Below are positions 37,114 through 46,107 of a stretch of 64,000 nt of DNA, piece by piece. Positions within the stretch are counted from its first letter, which is position 1, and each line of letters starts with the position of its first letter. The stretch lies in contig NZ_JAECZA010000228.1 of the NCBI RefSeq assembly GCF_016056275.1, positions 1-64,000 of the forward strand, in the 5' to 3' direction. Both the position numbers and the translations under genes were made by a program. The notes under the pieces were generated by a model. The model saw nothing but the letters and a program-made list of their open reading frames with translations, did not search any database and was not told the DNA's origin. The stretch is from Dendronalium phyllosphericum CENA369. GTDB taxonomy: Bacteria > Cyanobacteriota > Cyanobacteriia > Cyanobacteriales > Nostocaceae.

Positions 37114-38430
37114 TTAATTACTTTTACTGGTCTGAGAATCAACTGTATTGATGATTACATTCACCTGTAAATTAGTTAAGCTAGCAACTTGTTGACTAGA
37201 TTCTGGATTTAAGCGAATTTTTACTTCCACTACTCTGGCATCTGCATCTGCAACGGGGTCAGTACCTAGAGCATTTTTAGTACTAATCTTCCAGCCAATT
37301 TCCTCGACAGTTCCTTTTAATTCTTTTATGACTCCCTGCGCTTTAATAGTTGCTATTTGACCGACGCGGACTCTAGTGATATCCGTTTCATACACTTCGG
37401 CTTTTACATACATTTGGTCAGTTTTACCTAATTCTAAAATTCCGTCACTACCAATTAGTTCGCCGGGCCAAGTATGAATTTTGATAATCCGACTATTTCG
37501 AGGCGATCGCACATAAGCTAAATCTAATTCAGCCTGCGCTTGCTGCACAGCTGCTTGCGCTGCTTCAAGTTCCGACTTGGCTAGTTGTACGTCCACCGGA
37601 CGGACTTCTGCTACTGAATTCAGAGTCGCTTGTGCTTCCTTGATTTGCTTGCGATTCGTGGCTATGGTGCGATTTAAGTTGGCTTGAGCTTCCGCGATCT
37701 GCTCTTGATTTGTGCTAACAATGCGATCGAGATTTGCTTGTGCTTCCTTGAGAGTTTCTTGTGTGGTGTTTTGTTGTAAGCAAAAACTATCTCGCTGTTG
37801 AGTTGCAACCGCCCCTTGTTGATATAAGCTTTGATAGCGATCGCAATCGATCCGAGCATTTTCCAATTCAGCCTTAATACGTTCAATAGTTGCTTTTTGA
37901 GCGTTTCTTTCCCCTGCTAACTTTGCCTCTAAGCTAGCAATAGTCGCTCTTTGGGTAGCAATTTGCCCTTCTAATTCAGCTTGAGTACCCTCAAACTTGG
38001 CATCTTGAGCGTTAATATCACCTTTTTTTGCTCCGGCTTTGACTTGCAAAAGACGAGCTTCGGCAACTTTAACTTGTGATTGCGCTTGTTTAAGAGCTGC
38101 CTGTAAGCGATCGCGATTATCCAAAATCGCCAACACCTGTCCTGACTTGACTCGCTCTCCTTGTTTAACAAGCAGTTGTTGAACTTTTGCACCTTCCATA
38201 AAAGCTGGAGCTGAAATTTTAATCACTTCTCCTTGAGGTTCTAAATATCCTGTCGCAGCCACAGCATTGGGGGTAATTACAGCAGCTTGGGAAATAACTG
38301 GAGGGCTAGAATTTACTGACTGGAAATGTATTACAGAGTAAGTAGTCACAGCACCAGTTACTAAAGCGGCAGTAACTAAAACACCAGTTTTTGCCCATCC
38401 TGTTGGTTTGAAAGCTAGCTGTATTTTCAT
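37114..38430 (-). CDS. devB: DevB-type membrane fusion protein
   Basis: HlyD-family adaptor of the DevBCA exporter, 438 residues from ATG 38430, with AGGA about 10 bases upstream; a GTG at 38481 is less likely. One N-terminal membrane segment (GVLVTAALVTGAVTTYSVIHF) precedes a lipoyl half (GYLEPQGEVIKI), a coiled coil (about 110-310) and the returning lipoyl/beta-barrel region (YVRSPRNSRIIKIHTWPGEL). It is the first gene of devB-devC-devA-SDR. A palindromic GGTATATAACTACC lies just upstream (about 38485-38498). Confidence 0.87.
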   Translation of the reverse strand: MKIQLAFKPTGWAKTGVLVTAALVTGAVTTYSVIHFQSVNSSPPVISQAAVITPNAVAATGYLEPQGEVIKISAPAFMEGAKVQQLLVKQGERVKSGQVLAILDNRDRLQAALKQAQSQVKVAEARLLQVKAGAKKGDINAQDAKFEGTQAELEGQIATQRATIASLEAKLAGERNAQKATIERIKAELENARIDCDRYQSLYQQGAVATQQRDSFCLQQNTTQETLKEAQANLDRIVSTNQEQIAEAQANLNRTIATNRKQIKEAQATLNSVAEVRPVDVQLAKSELEAAQAAVQQAQAELDLAYVRSPRNSRIIKIHTWPGELIGSDGILELGKTDQMYVKAEVYETDITRVRVGQIATIKAQGVIKELKGTVEEIGWKISTKNALGTDPVADADARVVEVKIRLNPESSQQVASLTNLQVNVIINTVDSQTSKSN

Positions 38431-38557
38431 GGAGCTATCCTGTAAGAGTCGAAAAAAATTTCTACGATCGCTTAAGTCCACTGGTAGTTATATACCTTAA
38501 ATGGGTATTGTGGCGGCAGATTGGCTTTGACGTTTTTAAATTCCCAAATCTACCTAT

Positions 38558-38812
38558 TTAATTCAAATTTTTGGCAACACGCCCTTTTCTACCAATGTAT
38601 TGACCGTGAATACTAACCATATAAGGAACAATGTAAGTCAAACCTCCAGAAATCCAACGCTCAGATGTCATATGACCAGTCAAAAGTGCCCAACCATGAT
38701 TGATTGTGAACAGCAGAGATCCGATAAATAGCGCTACTTTAAAAGCAGTTGGCATCAACTGACGATCGAATAAACTCGATAGATATTCTTTGACAAAATT
38801 CCTATGCCTCAT
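38558..38812 (-). CDS. nrtS: NrtS-type small nitrate/nitrite transporter subunit
   Basis: An 84-residue protein with two membrane segments: FKVALFIGSLLFTINHGWAL at about 24-43 and a second near 56-72 (GGLTYIVPYMVSIHGQYIG). The FTINHG and LTY-VPY-VSIHGQY pattern matches NrtS, a small nitrate/nitrite transporter first described in Synechococcus PCC 7002. It lies 59 bp downstream of an NrtA-like gene and is likely cotranscribed with it. Single-copy NrtS would need to form oligomers. Confidence 0.8.
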   Translation of the reverse strand: MRHRNFVKEYLSSLFDRQLMPTAFKVALFIGSLLFTINHGWALLTGHMTSERWISGGLTYIVPYMVSIHGQYIGRKGRVAKNLN

Positions 38813-38871
38813 ATGAAAATATCACGATCGTGGAGTTGCATTTATTGACATAATTTTGTGTTGTGAAGAAT

Positions 38872-40182
38872 TCAGCTAATTTTTCTAATGGTAGGAGCAT
38901 TTAAATAAGCTTGAGGATTTTCTGGATCGAATTCTAAACCATTAAAAAATTTCTCCACACCTCGTGATGTACTTGGTGGAATTGCTTTTTCCTGACCAAT
39001 CAATTTTGCTGCTTCTCGCCATAAATCTTCGCGATTCACAGCATCAATTAAAGGTTTAGTTTCAAATTCTGGCGAGCGATGTCCCCAGCGCATATCCTCA
39101 ATTAGAAACCACAGGTCATGACTTTTGTAGGGGTAGGAAGCACTGTCACGCCAGAATTTAATTGCATGAGGACTGTTTTCTACCACACGCCCGTTTCCAT
39201 AATCAATCTTGCCCAGTAAGCGATCGCGAAGGAAATCAATTTTGACTCCCATCCATTGGCGCTGTGAGAGAATCTGAAACATTTCCTCTTTATTTTCAGG
39301 GCGATCGCACCACATCTGAGCTTCCAAAATTGCTGCAAGCAAGGCTTTAGCCGCCTTGGGATGTTTATCTACCCAGTCACCACGCACAGCGAGTGCTTTT
39401 TCCGGATGATTGTTCCACAACTCGCCACTAGTTACAGCTGAATAACCAAGCTTCTGTTTGATTAAACGATGATGCCAGGGATCGACCACACAAAAGCCAT
39501 CCATCGTACCACCCCGCATATTAGCTACCATTTGAGGTGGTGGGACTACAATCAGCGATACATCTCGTTCTGGATCGATACCACCGTAAGCAAGCCACCA
39601 ACGCATGAAAAAATCCCCTGTTACCCGTCGATAGGGAATAGCAAAGCGAGAGATTTCTCCATGCAAGGCCTTCTGAGCTAAAACTGATTTAATCGCAAGG
39701 CTGTCTAAACCCAAGTTTAAATTCTTATAAGCATTGGCAAGTGAAATCCCCTGTCCATTCACATTCATGCGAGCCAATATGTACATAGGGATTTTACGAC
39801 GATAGCTAATCTCTCCCGTAGCAATTAAATATGCCATGGGAAAAAGTACATGAGCGCCATCCAAGCCACCATTGGCTGCACCTAACATCAGTTTGTCGCG
39901 GGTCACAGCCCAAGAAGGCTGCTTATTGACCTGGACATCAGGCATACCATATTTAGCAAAAAAGCCCTTTGCTTTGGCAATGATTACAGGACAACAGCTG
40001 GTAACAGGGACGAAGCCCAGTGTTGCTTTTGTCACTTCAGGAGTATCATTGTCACCAGCATACACACCTGAACTCAACTGGTTAAAAGTAGAGCCAGAAG
40101 TGGGGCGATGGGTTATTGTTTGAGTCAGTAGGGCTGCTGCACTTGTTGTTAAGAGAAATCTGCGTCTGGAAAACTTTGTCAT
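38872..40182 (-). CDS. NrtA/CmpA-family substrate-binding protein
   Basis: A 436-residue binding protein with a Tat-type leader (KFSRRRFLLTTSAAAL). The body has the CmpA/NrtA pattern: LGFVPVTSCCPVIIAKAKGFF at about 54-74, then GGLDGAHVLFPMAYLI, and GTMDGFCVVDPWHHRLI. It would capture a small oxyanion (nitrate, nitrite or bicarbonate class) in the periplasm for the NrtB/NrtD-like transporter. No lipobox Cys is visible at the usual place, unlike canonical NrtA. The adjoining nrtS favours nitrate or nitrite. Confidence 0.85.
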   Translation of the reverse strand: MTKFSRRRFLLTTSAAALLTQTITHRPTSGSTFNQLSSGVYAGDNDTPEVTKATLGFVPVTSCCPVIIAKAKGFFAKYGMPDVQVNKQPSWAVTRDKLMLGAANGGLDGAHVLFPMAYLIATGEISYRRKIPMYILARMNVNGQGISLANAYKNLNLGLDSLAIKSVLAQKALHGEISRFAIPYRRVTGDFFMRWWLAYGGIDPERDVSLIVVPPPQMVANMRGGTMDGFCVVDPWHHRLIKQKLGYSAVTSGELWNNHPEKALAVRGDWVDKHPKAAKALLAAILEAQMWCDRPENKEEMFQILSQRQWMGVKIDFLRDRLLGKIDYGNGRVVENSPHAIKFWRDSASYPYKSHDLWFLIEDMRWGHRSPEFETKPLIDAVNREDLWREAAKLIGQEKAIPPSTSRGVEKFFNGLEFDPENPQAYLNAPTIRKIS

Positions 40183-40185
40183 AGA

Positions 40186-40218
40186 GACTGGGGACTGGGG
40201 ATTGGGGACTGGGAACTG
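40186..40218. repeat. Heptamer STRR ACTGGGG
   Basis: About 4.5 copies of ACTGGGG/ATTGGGG between the NrtD-like and NrtA-like genes, immediately upstream of the NrtA-like start codon. It may affect translation or expression of nrtA-like within the transcript. Confidence 0.8.
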
Positions 40219-40310
40219 ATATTTTTACTCAGCATTCTCAAGTCAGAAGTAGAAAAGCGAACAATCAATCTCAAAAATGGTTTACCGCTCAAAGTTTCTG
40301 TGGCGAAATA

Positions 40311-41138
40311 TTAAATAGCTTCAGGTGAAGGTTGGACTATTTGGCTCTCTATATACTTAACTTGTTGCTGCTGATGCAGGAATTGCATGAGTTGATGGTG
40401 TAGGTGATGATAGTTACTGCTATCCATCATCTCTACTGGTCGTCGAGGATACGGAAATGGCACTGCTAAAATTTGCTCAATGGTAGCACCAGGACTGTTT
40501 TTCAACATCACTACACGATTGGAAAGCAACAGGGCTTCATCCACATCATGAGTAACCATGATTGCAGTAATATTGTTTGCATTACAGATATACATTAATT
40601 CAGTTTGCAAATTACTACGAGTTAGTGCATCCAAGGCTCCAAATGGTTCATCTAACAATAGCAACTTGGGCTTAATAGCTAAAGCACGCGCCAGCGCTAC
40701 TCGTTGCTTCATCCCCCCAGAAAGTTGTGTGGGTTTCTTATGAATGGCATCTTTGAGTCCGACCATTTCCAGGGTATGGGCAATCAATTGATGGCGTTCT
40801 TTCTTGGATTTGTGGCGCATGACTTTATTGACAGCTAAGGCAACATTATCCCAAGCACTTAACCAAGGTAAGAGGGAATAGTTCTGAAACACCATCATCC
40901 GGTCTGAACCTGGCCTAAGTATTAATTGACCATCAACTTGCACATAGCCTTGTGTTGGTTTATCTAATCCAGCCACAATATTGAGTAAGGTAGATTTACC
41001 ACAACCTGAATGACCAATTAGGGAAACAAATTCTCCTGGTCTGATTTCCAAATCTATGTTTTTTAGGACAAGATTTTTACTACCATTAGCAAGTTTAAAT
41101 TCCTTCGCCACCCCTCTAATTTCCACAAAACTAGACAT
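40311..41138 (-). CDS. NrtD-like ABC transporter ATPase
   Basis: A 275-residue ABC ATPase of the nitrate/sulfonate/taurine importer group: Walker A GHSGCGKSTLLN at about 42-53, signature LSGGMKQRVALARAL, Walker B LLLLDEPFGALD, H-loop MVTHDVDEA. C-terminal extension is Gln/His rich. It powers the NrtB-like permease encoded 75 bp upstream. No NrtC (ATPase with a binding-protein domain) is present, so this would be a homodimeric ATPase. Confidence 0.9.
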   Translation of the reverse strand: MSSFVEIRGVAKEFKLANGSKNLVLKNIDLEIRPGEFVSLIGHSGCGKSTLLNIVAGLDKPTQGYVQVDGQLILRPGSDRMMVFQNYSLLPWLSAWDNVALAVNKVMRHKSKKERHQLIAHTLEMVGLKDAIHKKPTQLSGGMKQRVALARALAIKPKLLLLDEPFGALDALTRSNLQTELMYICNANNITAIMVTHDVDEALLLSNRVVMLKNSPGATIEQILAVPFPYPRRPVEMMDSSNYHHLHHQLMQFLHQQQQVKYIESQIVQPSPEAI

Positions 41139-41213
41139 ATTTGACGATCCTTACTGTTATAACTTGAGTATTTTTCTCTGCAATAAAGTTAAGCTGTTGT
41201 GCCTTCTCATAAC

Positions 41214-42011
41214 TTACTCTTGTGGAGTTAGTTTGAAGGATAAATAATTCATCATCTTATCTAGAAGCAAACCTACTCCACCTAAGTAAATAATTGCCAA
41301 GATGAGTTCGCTAATGTTGGAGTTGTTGTAGGCATCTATAATGAAAAAGCCGATTCCATCGTAAGCTAGTAACATCTCAGCTGCAACAACAGCCAACCAA
41401 GACAAACCAAGCCCAATTCTTAATCCTGTGAAAATGTAGGGAAGTGTAGCAGGTAATTGAATTTGCAGAAAGTTCTCAAAACTTGTCAGTCCTAAAATCT
41501 TGGAGACATTAGTGTAATCTTTGGGAATCAGTTGTACGCCCAAAGCAGTGTTAAGGATAATCGGCCAAATTGCCGTGATGAAGATGACAAAAATGGCGGA
41601 AGGATCTGGTTTCAAGAAGATTGCTTGAGCTAGAGGTAGCCAAGCTAGAGGCGCGACCGGACGCAACATTTGAATGATGGGGTCGATCGCTTCTTTTAGA
41701 AATTTATTGAGACTAATGATAAAACCAATGGAAATACCTACTATTGCAGCTAGGGAGTAGCCAAAAGCTACTCGTTGCAGGCTGGCAAGAATCAGCCAGA
41801 AGAATCCTTTGTTATTGCCTCCCTTATTAAAAAAGGGATCGATAATTAAACCCCAAGTATCAGTTATCACCTGGAATGGAGAAGGCAGCGATGTTTGAGG
41901 ATTTAAACTGAGTAAATACCACACAAATAACATGACTGCAATACCAACAGCAGGGGCAATAATTGACTGAAACTGCTGATGGAAAATTAATTTTTTAGTG
42001 TTGATGAACAT
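41214..42011 (-). CDS. NrtB-like ABC transporter permease
   Basis: A 265-residue BPD-type permease with about six membrane segments. ATG 42011 is chosen because GAGG lies about 11 bases upstream; the frame extends to 42077. The EAA-type loop is around LGLTSFENFLQIQLPATLPYIFTGLR-like sequence near 175-200. NrtB/SsuC family. It works with the NrtD- and NrtA-like proteins encoded downstream; the operon order B-D-A-S is not the canonical nrtABCD order. Confidence 0.88.
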   Translation of the reverse strand: MFINTKKLIFHQQFQSIIAPAVGIAVMLFVWYLLSLNPQTSLPSPFQVITDTWGLIIDPFFNKGGNNKGFFWLILASLQRVAFGYSLAAIVGISIGFIISLNKFLKEAIDPIIQMLRPVAPLAWLPLAQAIFLKPDPSAIFVIFITAIWPIILNTALGVQLIPKDYTNVSKILGLTSFENFLQIQLPATLPYIFTGLRIGLGLSWLAVVAAEMLLAYDGIGFFIIDAYNNSNISELILAIIYLGGVGLLLDKMMNYLSFKLTPQE

Positions 42012-42121
42012 TGAGGGATATCCTCTGATTTTGACCTTTTTGCACTGATGACCTGGAGCAACCCTGTATAATCTCACCTTGTCAAGCGATCGCTAATTCT
42101 GTTGTCCACTCGTGGTCATAT

Positions 42122-43705
42122 TTACCACCTGCGGTAATGTTTACCTATGTCATTGAGAAAGCGATCCATACTGCGTTCGGCTAAAGCCGCTATAGTCAGT
42201 GAGGGATTAACACAGGCCGAGGAGGCTGGAATCAGAGAACCATCAACAATAAACAAGTTACGATAACCGTAAACTTGCCCATAGGTGTCGCATACTTGTC
42301 CAATAACTGCACCGCCCAAGGGGTGACCTGTGGAACTAAAGTCAGGCGGCCCAGCCAAACTTGTACCGTTTGCTTGATTAATTAGTTGATATGTATACTG
42401 AATAGCCTTAGCCAGTTTTTGATTGTTAGGGGAGGTAGAAGGCCAGAATAGATCCGTTGACTTAGTTGAAGCATTGTAAGTAAAATAACCCTCTGGCTTA
42501 GTGATTCCCTGACCGAGAATAATTGCAGCACCTTGTGGTACTGAGGGAACAGGAAATGGTTCGAGTAGTACTGGAGCAATGGGGTTATCAAAATGCTCGA
42601 TTGCTACTACGCCCGGAGTTCCAAAAGTCGGATTGGTTTGTTTGTTGCTAATCACGGTAGTTACTGAATCGGCATTAGTTCCCCATCCGAACCCAATTTG
42701 ATAACTGAGGCGGGGTAAAGTCCGTTCTTCTCTGGCACGTACCAATAACTCTGTAGTGCCAATTGAACCAGCAGCTAAAAACAAGTACCGACAAATAAAA
42801 TGCTTTTGGGCAAGCACTTCTCCTTTCTCGTTAATTTGATTGCAAACAACCCGGTAGAGCTTATCTCTGAATTCGCTAATTTCAGTTACTACGTGCAAGG
42901 GTCGGATTTCGACATAACCCGTTTTCTCTGCCATTTTCAGATAGTTGCGGTCTACGCTGTTTTTTGCTCCACTTTCAGCACCGTAGTAATATTGACCTGA
43001 AATAATCGAAGGTTTCTTTTTACCTGCGATTTCTTGCCGAACGATATCCCAATCAAAAGCGATCGGAATCTTTCGGGTTTTTAAACCTGCTTTGGCTGCC
43101 TGCTCTAGAAAAATGCTGCTGGATAAGTAGTAAGGACTTTGGAGAATGTCATCTGGAATTGGAGTTGCCTTCAGGATGGAGCGTACTCGTGGATAATAGA
43201 TAGAATCTAGTTCGGAGTACTTGATTGAATTTGGAAAAACTTGGTAAAAGAACCTTTCTGGCGGCTGATAGGTAATACCGCCGTATACAAGTGAAGTCCC
43301 GCCGACACCAGCTCCATTCAAAGCACTAATAGTATTTCCTACTGCTATTTTCCCACTCAGAATGCCAGTATAAATGTCTATCGGAGCGCCAGCATTAAAG
43401 AATAGGGATGTTGGATTTAAAAAAGCTGCGCGACCATCAGGCTTGTCGTAGGGGCTAAAAGTATTGCCAGCATCAGTAATATTCCAGCGTCGGCCGCGCT
43501 CCAATACAATAGTTTCAATTCCCGCCTCACCCAAGCGCAATGAGGCCACCCCTCCACCAAAACCACTACCAATCACGAGTGCTTCAATGTATTCATCAGA
43601 CTGATGAAACTTATGAGCCTGTGCTCTCAGATTGGATAAACCTATGCTTGCGGCCGCACCTATCGTACCTTGAATAAATTGACGACGCTTCAGTAAACGA
43701 GTCAT
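42122..43705 (-). CDS. GMC oxidoreductase, cholesterol-oxidase type, Tat-exported
   Basis: A 527-residue FAD enzyme. Leader MTRLLKRRQFIQGTIGAAAS carries a Tat RR motif. FAD site GSGFGGGVASLRLGEAG at about 47-63; C-terminal GMC markers GHPLGGAVIGQ, then VDGSLIPASS and VNPSLTIAALAERSMDRFL. This is the cholesterol-oxidase branch, which oxidises alcohols of sterols or terpenoids; the real substrate here is unknown. It lies 111 bp upstream of the NrtB-like gene on the same strand and downstream of the halogenase cluster, so it could belong to either unit. Confidence 0.87.
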   Translation of the reverse strand: MTRLLKRRQFIQGTIGAAASIGLSNLRAQAHKFHQSDEYIEALVIGSGFGGGVASLRLGEAGIETIVLERGRRWNITDAGNTFSPYDKPDGRAAFLNPTSLFFNAGAPIDIYTGILSGKIAVGNTISALNGAGVGGTSLVYGGITYQPPERFFYQVFPNSIKYSELDSIYYPRVRSILKATPIPDDILQSPYYLSSSIFLEQAAKAGLKTRKIPIAFDWDIVRQEIAGKKKPSIISGQYYYGAESGAKNSVDRNYLKMAEKTGYVEIRPLHVVTEISEFRDKLYRVVCNQINEKGEVLAQKHFICRYLFLAAGSIGTTELLVRAREERTLPRLSYQIGFGWGTNADSVTTVISNKQTNPTFGTPGVVAIEHFDNPIAPVLLEPFPVPSVPQGAAIILGQGITKPEGYFTYNASTKSTDLFWPSTSPNNQKLAKAIQYTYQLINQANGTSLAGPPDFSSTGHPLGGAVIGQVCDTYGQVYGYRNLFIVDGSLIPASSACVNPSLTIAALAERSMDRFLNDIGKHYRRW

Positions 43706-43783
43706 ATTCTATCTCCTCTAATTTTTATCAATAAGTCACAGCAGGATTTTTTTCCTTGATTACACGCAGGGTTTGGGTATATT

Positions 43784-44119
43784 TTATAAAATATTTTTTA
43801 CGGGGTTGCGATCGCAGTTAGCAGTAGTCAAACGTTGCTGATTTATCTTTTGCAGATGCTGCAATAACAATTCAATTTCTGCTGCTAGACGTAGAAACTT
43901 AACTTGCTGTTCGACTTGGTATGGTAGTTTTTTTAATTCGTTCCAGTGTGAATTAAAGATTAATGTTATCTCAAAGTTACTCATCGACTGAGGATTATCC
44001 ACTAAAGTTTGGAAACGGGATTGATATGAAAGACTCAATACCGTGATGAGTGTTTGAGGATGTTGAGCAATTACAGACTCAAGTGCAGCAATTCTTAGCA
44101 AATTTGATAGCAGAGGCAT
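43784..44119 (-). CDS. Hypothetical helical protein
   Basis: A 111-residue soluble protein, MPLLSNLLRIAALESVIAQH onward, mostly helix with a Leu/Gln/Glu-rich second half (VKFLRLAAEIELLLQHLQKI). Not recognised. It sits 78 bp upstream of the GMC oxidoreductase on the same strand; small helical proteins next to GMC enzymes are sometimes small subunits (gluconate-2-dehydrogenase subunit 3-like), but no Tat leader is visible and I do not claim it. Confidence 0.55.
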   Translation of the reverse strand: MPLLSNLLRIAALESVIAQHPQTLITVLSLSYQSRFQTLVDNPQSMSNFEITLIFNSHWNELKKLPYQVEQQVKFLRLAAEIELLLQHLQKINQQRLTTANCDRNPVKNIL

Positions 44120-44278
44120 AGGATTACATTCTTGAAGCCCTGGTGTAGTCGGAATTTTGTAAAATGCTAGCAGAGTCCAATTTACTATTTCTCAAACATC
44201 CTCGGAGAACTACATTATTCAAATGCTATGGAAAATGTCGTATTTAGATAAATCTAGACACTTCGAGATTCCCATACC

Positions 44279-46036
44279 TTAAAACCACGGTTGTAGTTGA
44301 GGCTTATATTGGTAATTTTTAAAGTCTTGCCTCATTTGATTAATGAAGGTGTTATCTGGAAGAGTACGAGTTTTAAACAAATAAATTTGTTCGCCCATTC
44401 CAACATATATATACAATGCAAATAATTGCAATACGCGGAATATGCAGCGTGGAGATAAGACACCTAAAATTCCAAATCCTTTAAAACGTAGTTTTAGATA
44501 ATAAAAAATCAGGAAGAAGAAAGTTGCTTTCATCCCTGCAAACACATTACAACGCAGAGCCTCAAACTTTGTATTTGGTAGAAAATCATCAAAGGTTTTG
44601 GTAGGGGCATAATTCCAGAACAATTGATCGGCTCGTGTATAATCTATAACGCCGATATTAATTTGTCTCTCAACCAATCGATCGAATAGCTGATATAGTT
44701 CAGTAAAAATACTGTTTTTACCAAAGAAGATAAAATCAGCAATTTTTTGGTACTGCGAAACAAAATCAAAGTCCAAAAACCATTTACCTATATACATGGG
44801 AACTAATATGCCAAACCAAAACATATTTTCCATGTAAATTCGCCAACTCATCACACTGGCATCTCCCAAATGCTTATCATGTTTCTGATAAATTTGGTTA
44901 TATGTGCGAGCATTTGTCAGCAAAAACCGATTGTAAAATTCTTGCTTTTTCTCAACATCAGGTTCGCCAGCAAGTTTGCCACAAATGATTTCTGTGGTAC
45001 TTTCAATTGCCAGAGCTGTTAGGGTTAAGCCAGGAGAATAAAAAGGATCGAACATGTGAGCTGCGTCACCTAACACATACCAATTATCTTGCGAGATAAT
45101 TTGCTTACTGTTATGTGCCAATCTTGGTAAGTGATTAAAATCAACCAGTTCACCACTTTCAATCAAATTAGAGACAACGGTATGGTTAGCTTTTAAGAAA
45201 TTAGTGAACTTCTCTAAAGTATTGATCTCTTGGCTAGGAATGACATTTTTGTGATAAACAATTCCAATCGATAACTCTTTGTCATGTTTGTCAATAGGAA
45301 TCATCCAAATCCAATGACCATGACCAAACCAGTGATGAGTAGCATAGTAACGGCTAGCTGCGGAAGTTGCGGGATGATAGCCATTGTCAATAATGCTGCG
45401 GTCTATATTCTTCACCCGCAACCACGCAGAACCGGTATTAATTCCATAAAGCTGTTCGGGGTCGAAGATTAAATTATCAGTTTTTTTACCAATAATAAAG
45501 CGACGACCGGCAGCATCAACCAAGTGCTTGGCCTTCAGGTTAATTTGATTTTCCTCAAGTTTAACCTGAACTGTATGCAGTTCGTCTTTGGGTGTTAAAT
45601 CCACATCGACAACTCGACCATTGTAGAAAATTGCCCCCATTTCTCGATTCATTTGGAGTAAATCTTGCTCCAATTTTGCTCTGTTTAGTTGAAACGTATC
45701 AATAGCAACAGTACGATTTCCGACATGATAATAGTCATCTATGTTTTTGGTATGATTGGGATCTTTTGCCCAATGAAAATTCAATCCATGTTTAGGAGAA
45801 TGGTTTTCAATTAGATATTCATGCAGACCTAATTCTTTACTTAAGAAAGTTGCACCAATTTCTACAGTAGATTCACCAACTTTTAAATCCTTTGTAGTCC
45901 TTTCTGGAGAACGAGGATCGATAATAGCTATCTTGATATTGGGATTTTTTAATAACAGATGTCGAGCTTGACAGTTACCTGCAAAACCTGCTCCCATGAT
46001 TACGACATCATAAACTAATTCTTCAGTAGAGTTCAT
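44279..46036 (-). CDS. FAD-dependent halogenase-like protein A
   Basis: A 585-residue flavoprotein. ATG 46036 is preferred (AGGAG about 8 bases upstream, and alignment with its paralog) over 46063. FAD motif GAGFAG at 15-20, GESTVE at 54-59, a Lys at 82 in PKHGLNFHW at the place of the catalytic Lys of flavin halogenases, and the WxWxIP signature as WIWMIP at 242-247, followed by a DPFYSPG substrate-loop motif. The C-terminal 100 residues carry membrane-like helices (FFFLIFYYLKLRF, ILGVLSPRCIFRVLQLFALYIYV). It would chlorinate/brominate or hydroxylate a polyketide or lipid; halogenation is inferred from motifs. Confidence 0.82.
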   Translation of the reverse strand: MNSTEELVYDVVIMGAGFAGNCQARHLLLKNPNIKIAIIDPRSPERTTKDLKVGESTVEIGATFLSKELGLHEYLIENHSPKHGLNFHWAKDPNHTKNIDDYYHVGNRTVAIDTFQLNRAKLEQDLLQMNREMGAIFYNGRVVDVDLTPKDELHTVQVKLEENQINLKAKHLVDAAGRRFIIGKKTDNLIFDPEQLYGINTGSAWLRVKNIDRSIIDNGYHPATSAASRYYATHHWFGHGHWIWMIPIDKHDKELSIGIVYHKNVIPSQEINTLEKFTNFLKANHTVVSNLIESGELVDFNHLPRLAHNSKQIISQDNWYVLGDAAHMFDPFYSPGLTLTALAIESTTEIICGKLAGEPDVEKKQEFYNRFLLTNARTYNQIYQKHDKHLGDASVMSWRIYMENMFWFGILVPMYIGKWFLDFDFVSQYQKIADFIFFGKNSIFTELYQLFDRLVERQINIGVIDYTRADQLFWNYAPTKTFDDFLPNTKFEALRCNVFAGMKATFFFLIFYYLKLRFKGFGILGVLSPRCIFRVLQLFALYIYVGMGEQIYLFKTRTLPDNTFINQMRQDFKNYQYKPQLQPWF

Positions 46037-46107
46037 GAAATATTTCTCCTTTTTGTTGTACAAATTCTGGGAATTGCTGTCTGATGTTCATCAGACAGCA
46101 AATATTT

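Noticed and set aside
38485-38498. GGTATATAACTACC as an NtcA site upstream of devB
   Set aside because: Spacing is GTA-N6-TAC rather than the GTA-N8-TAC consensus, and it overlaps the alternative start region.
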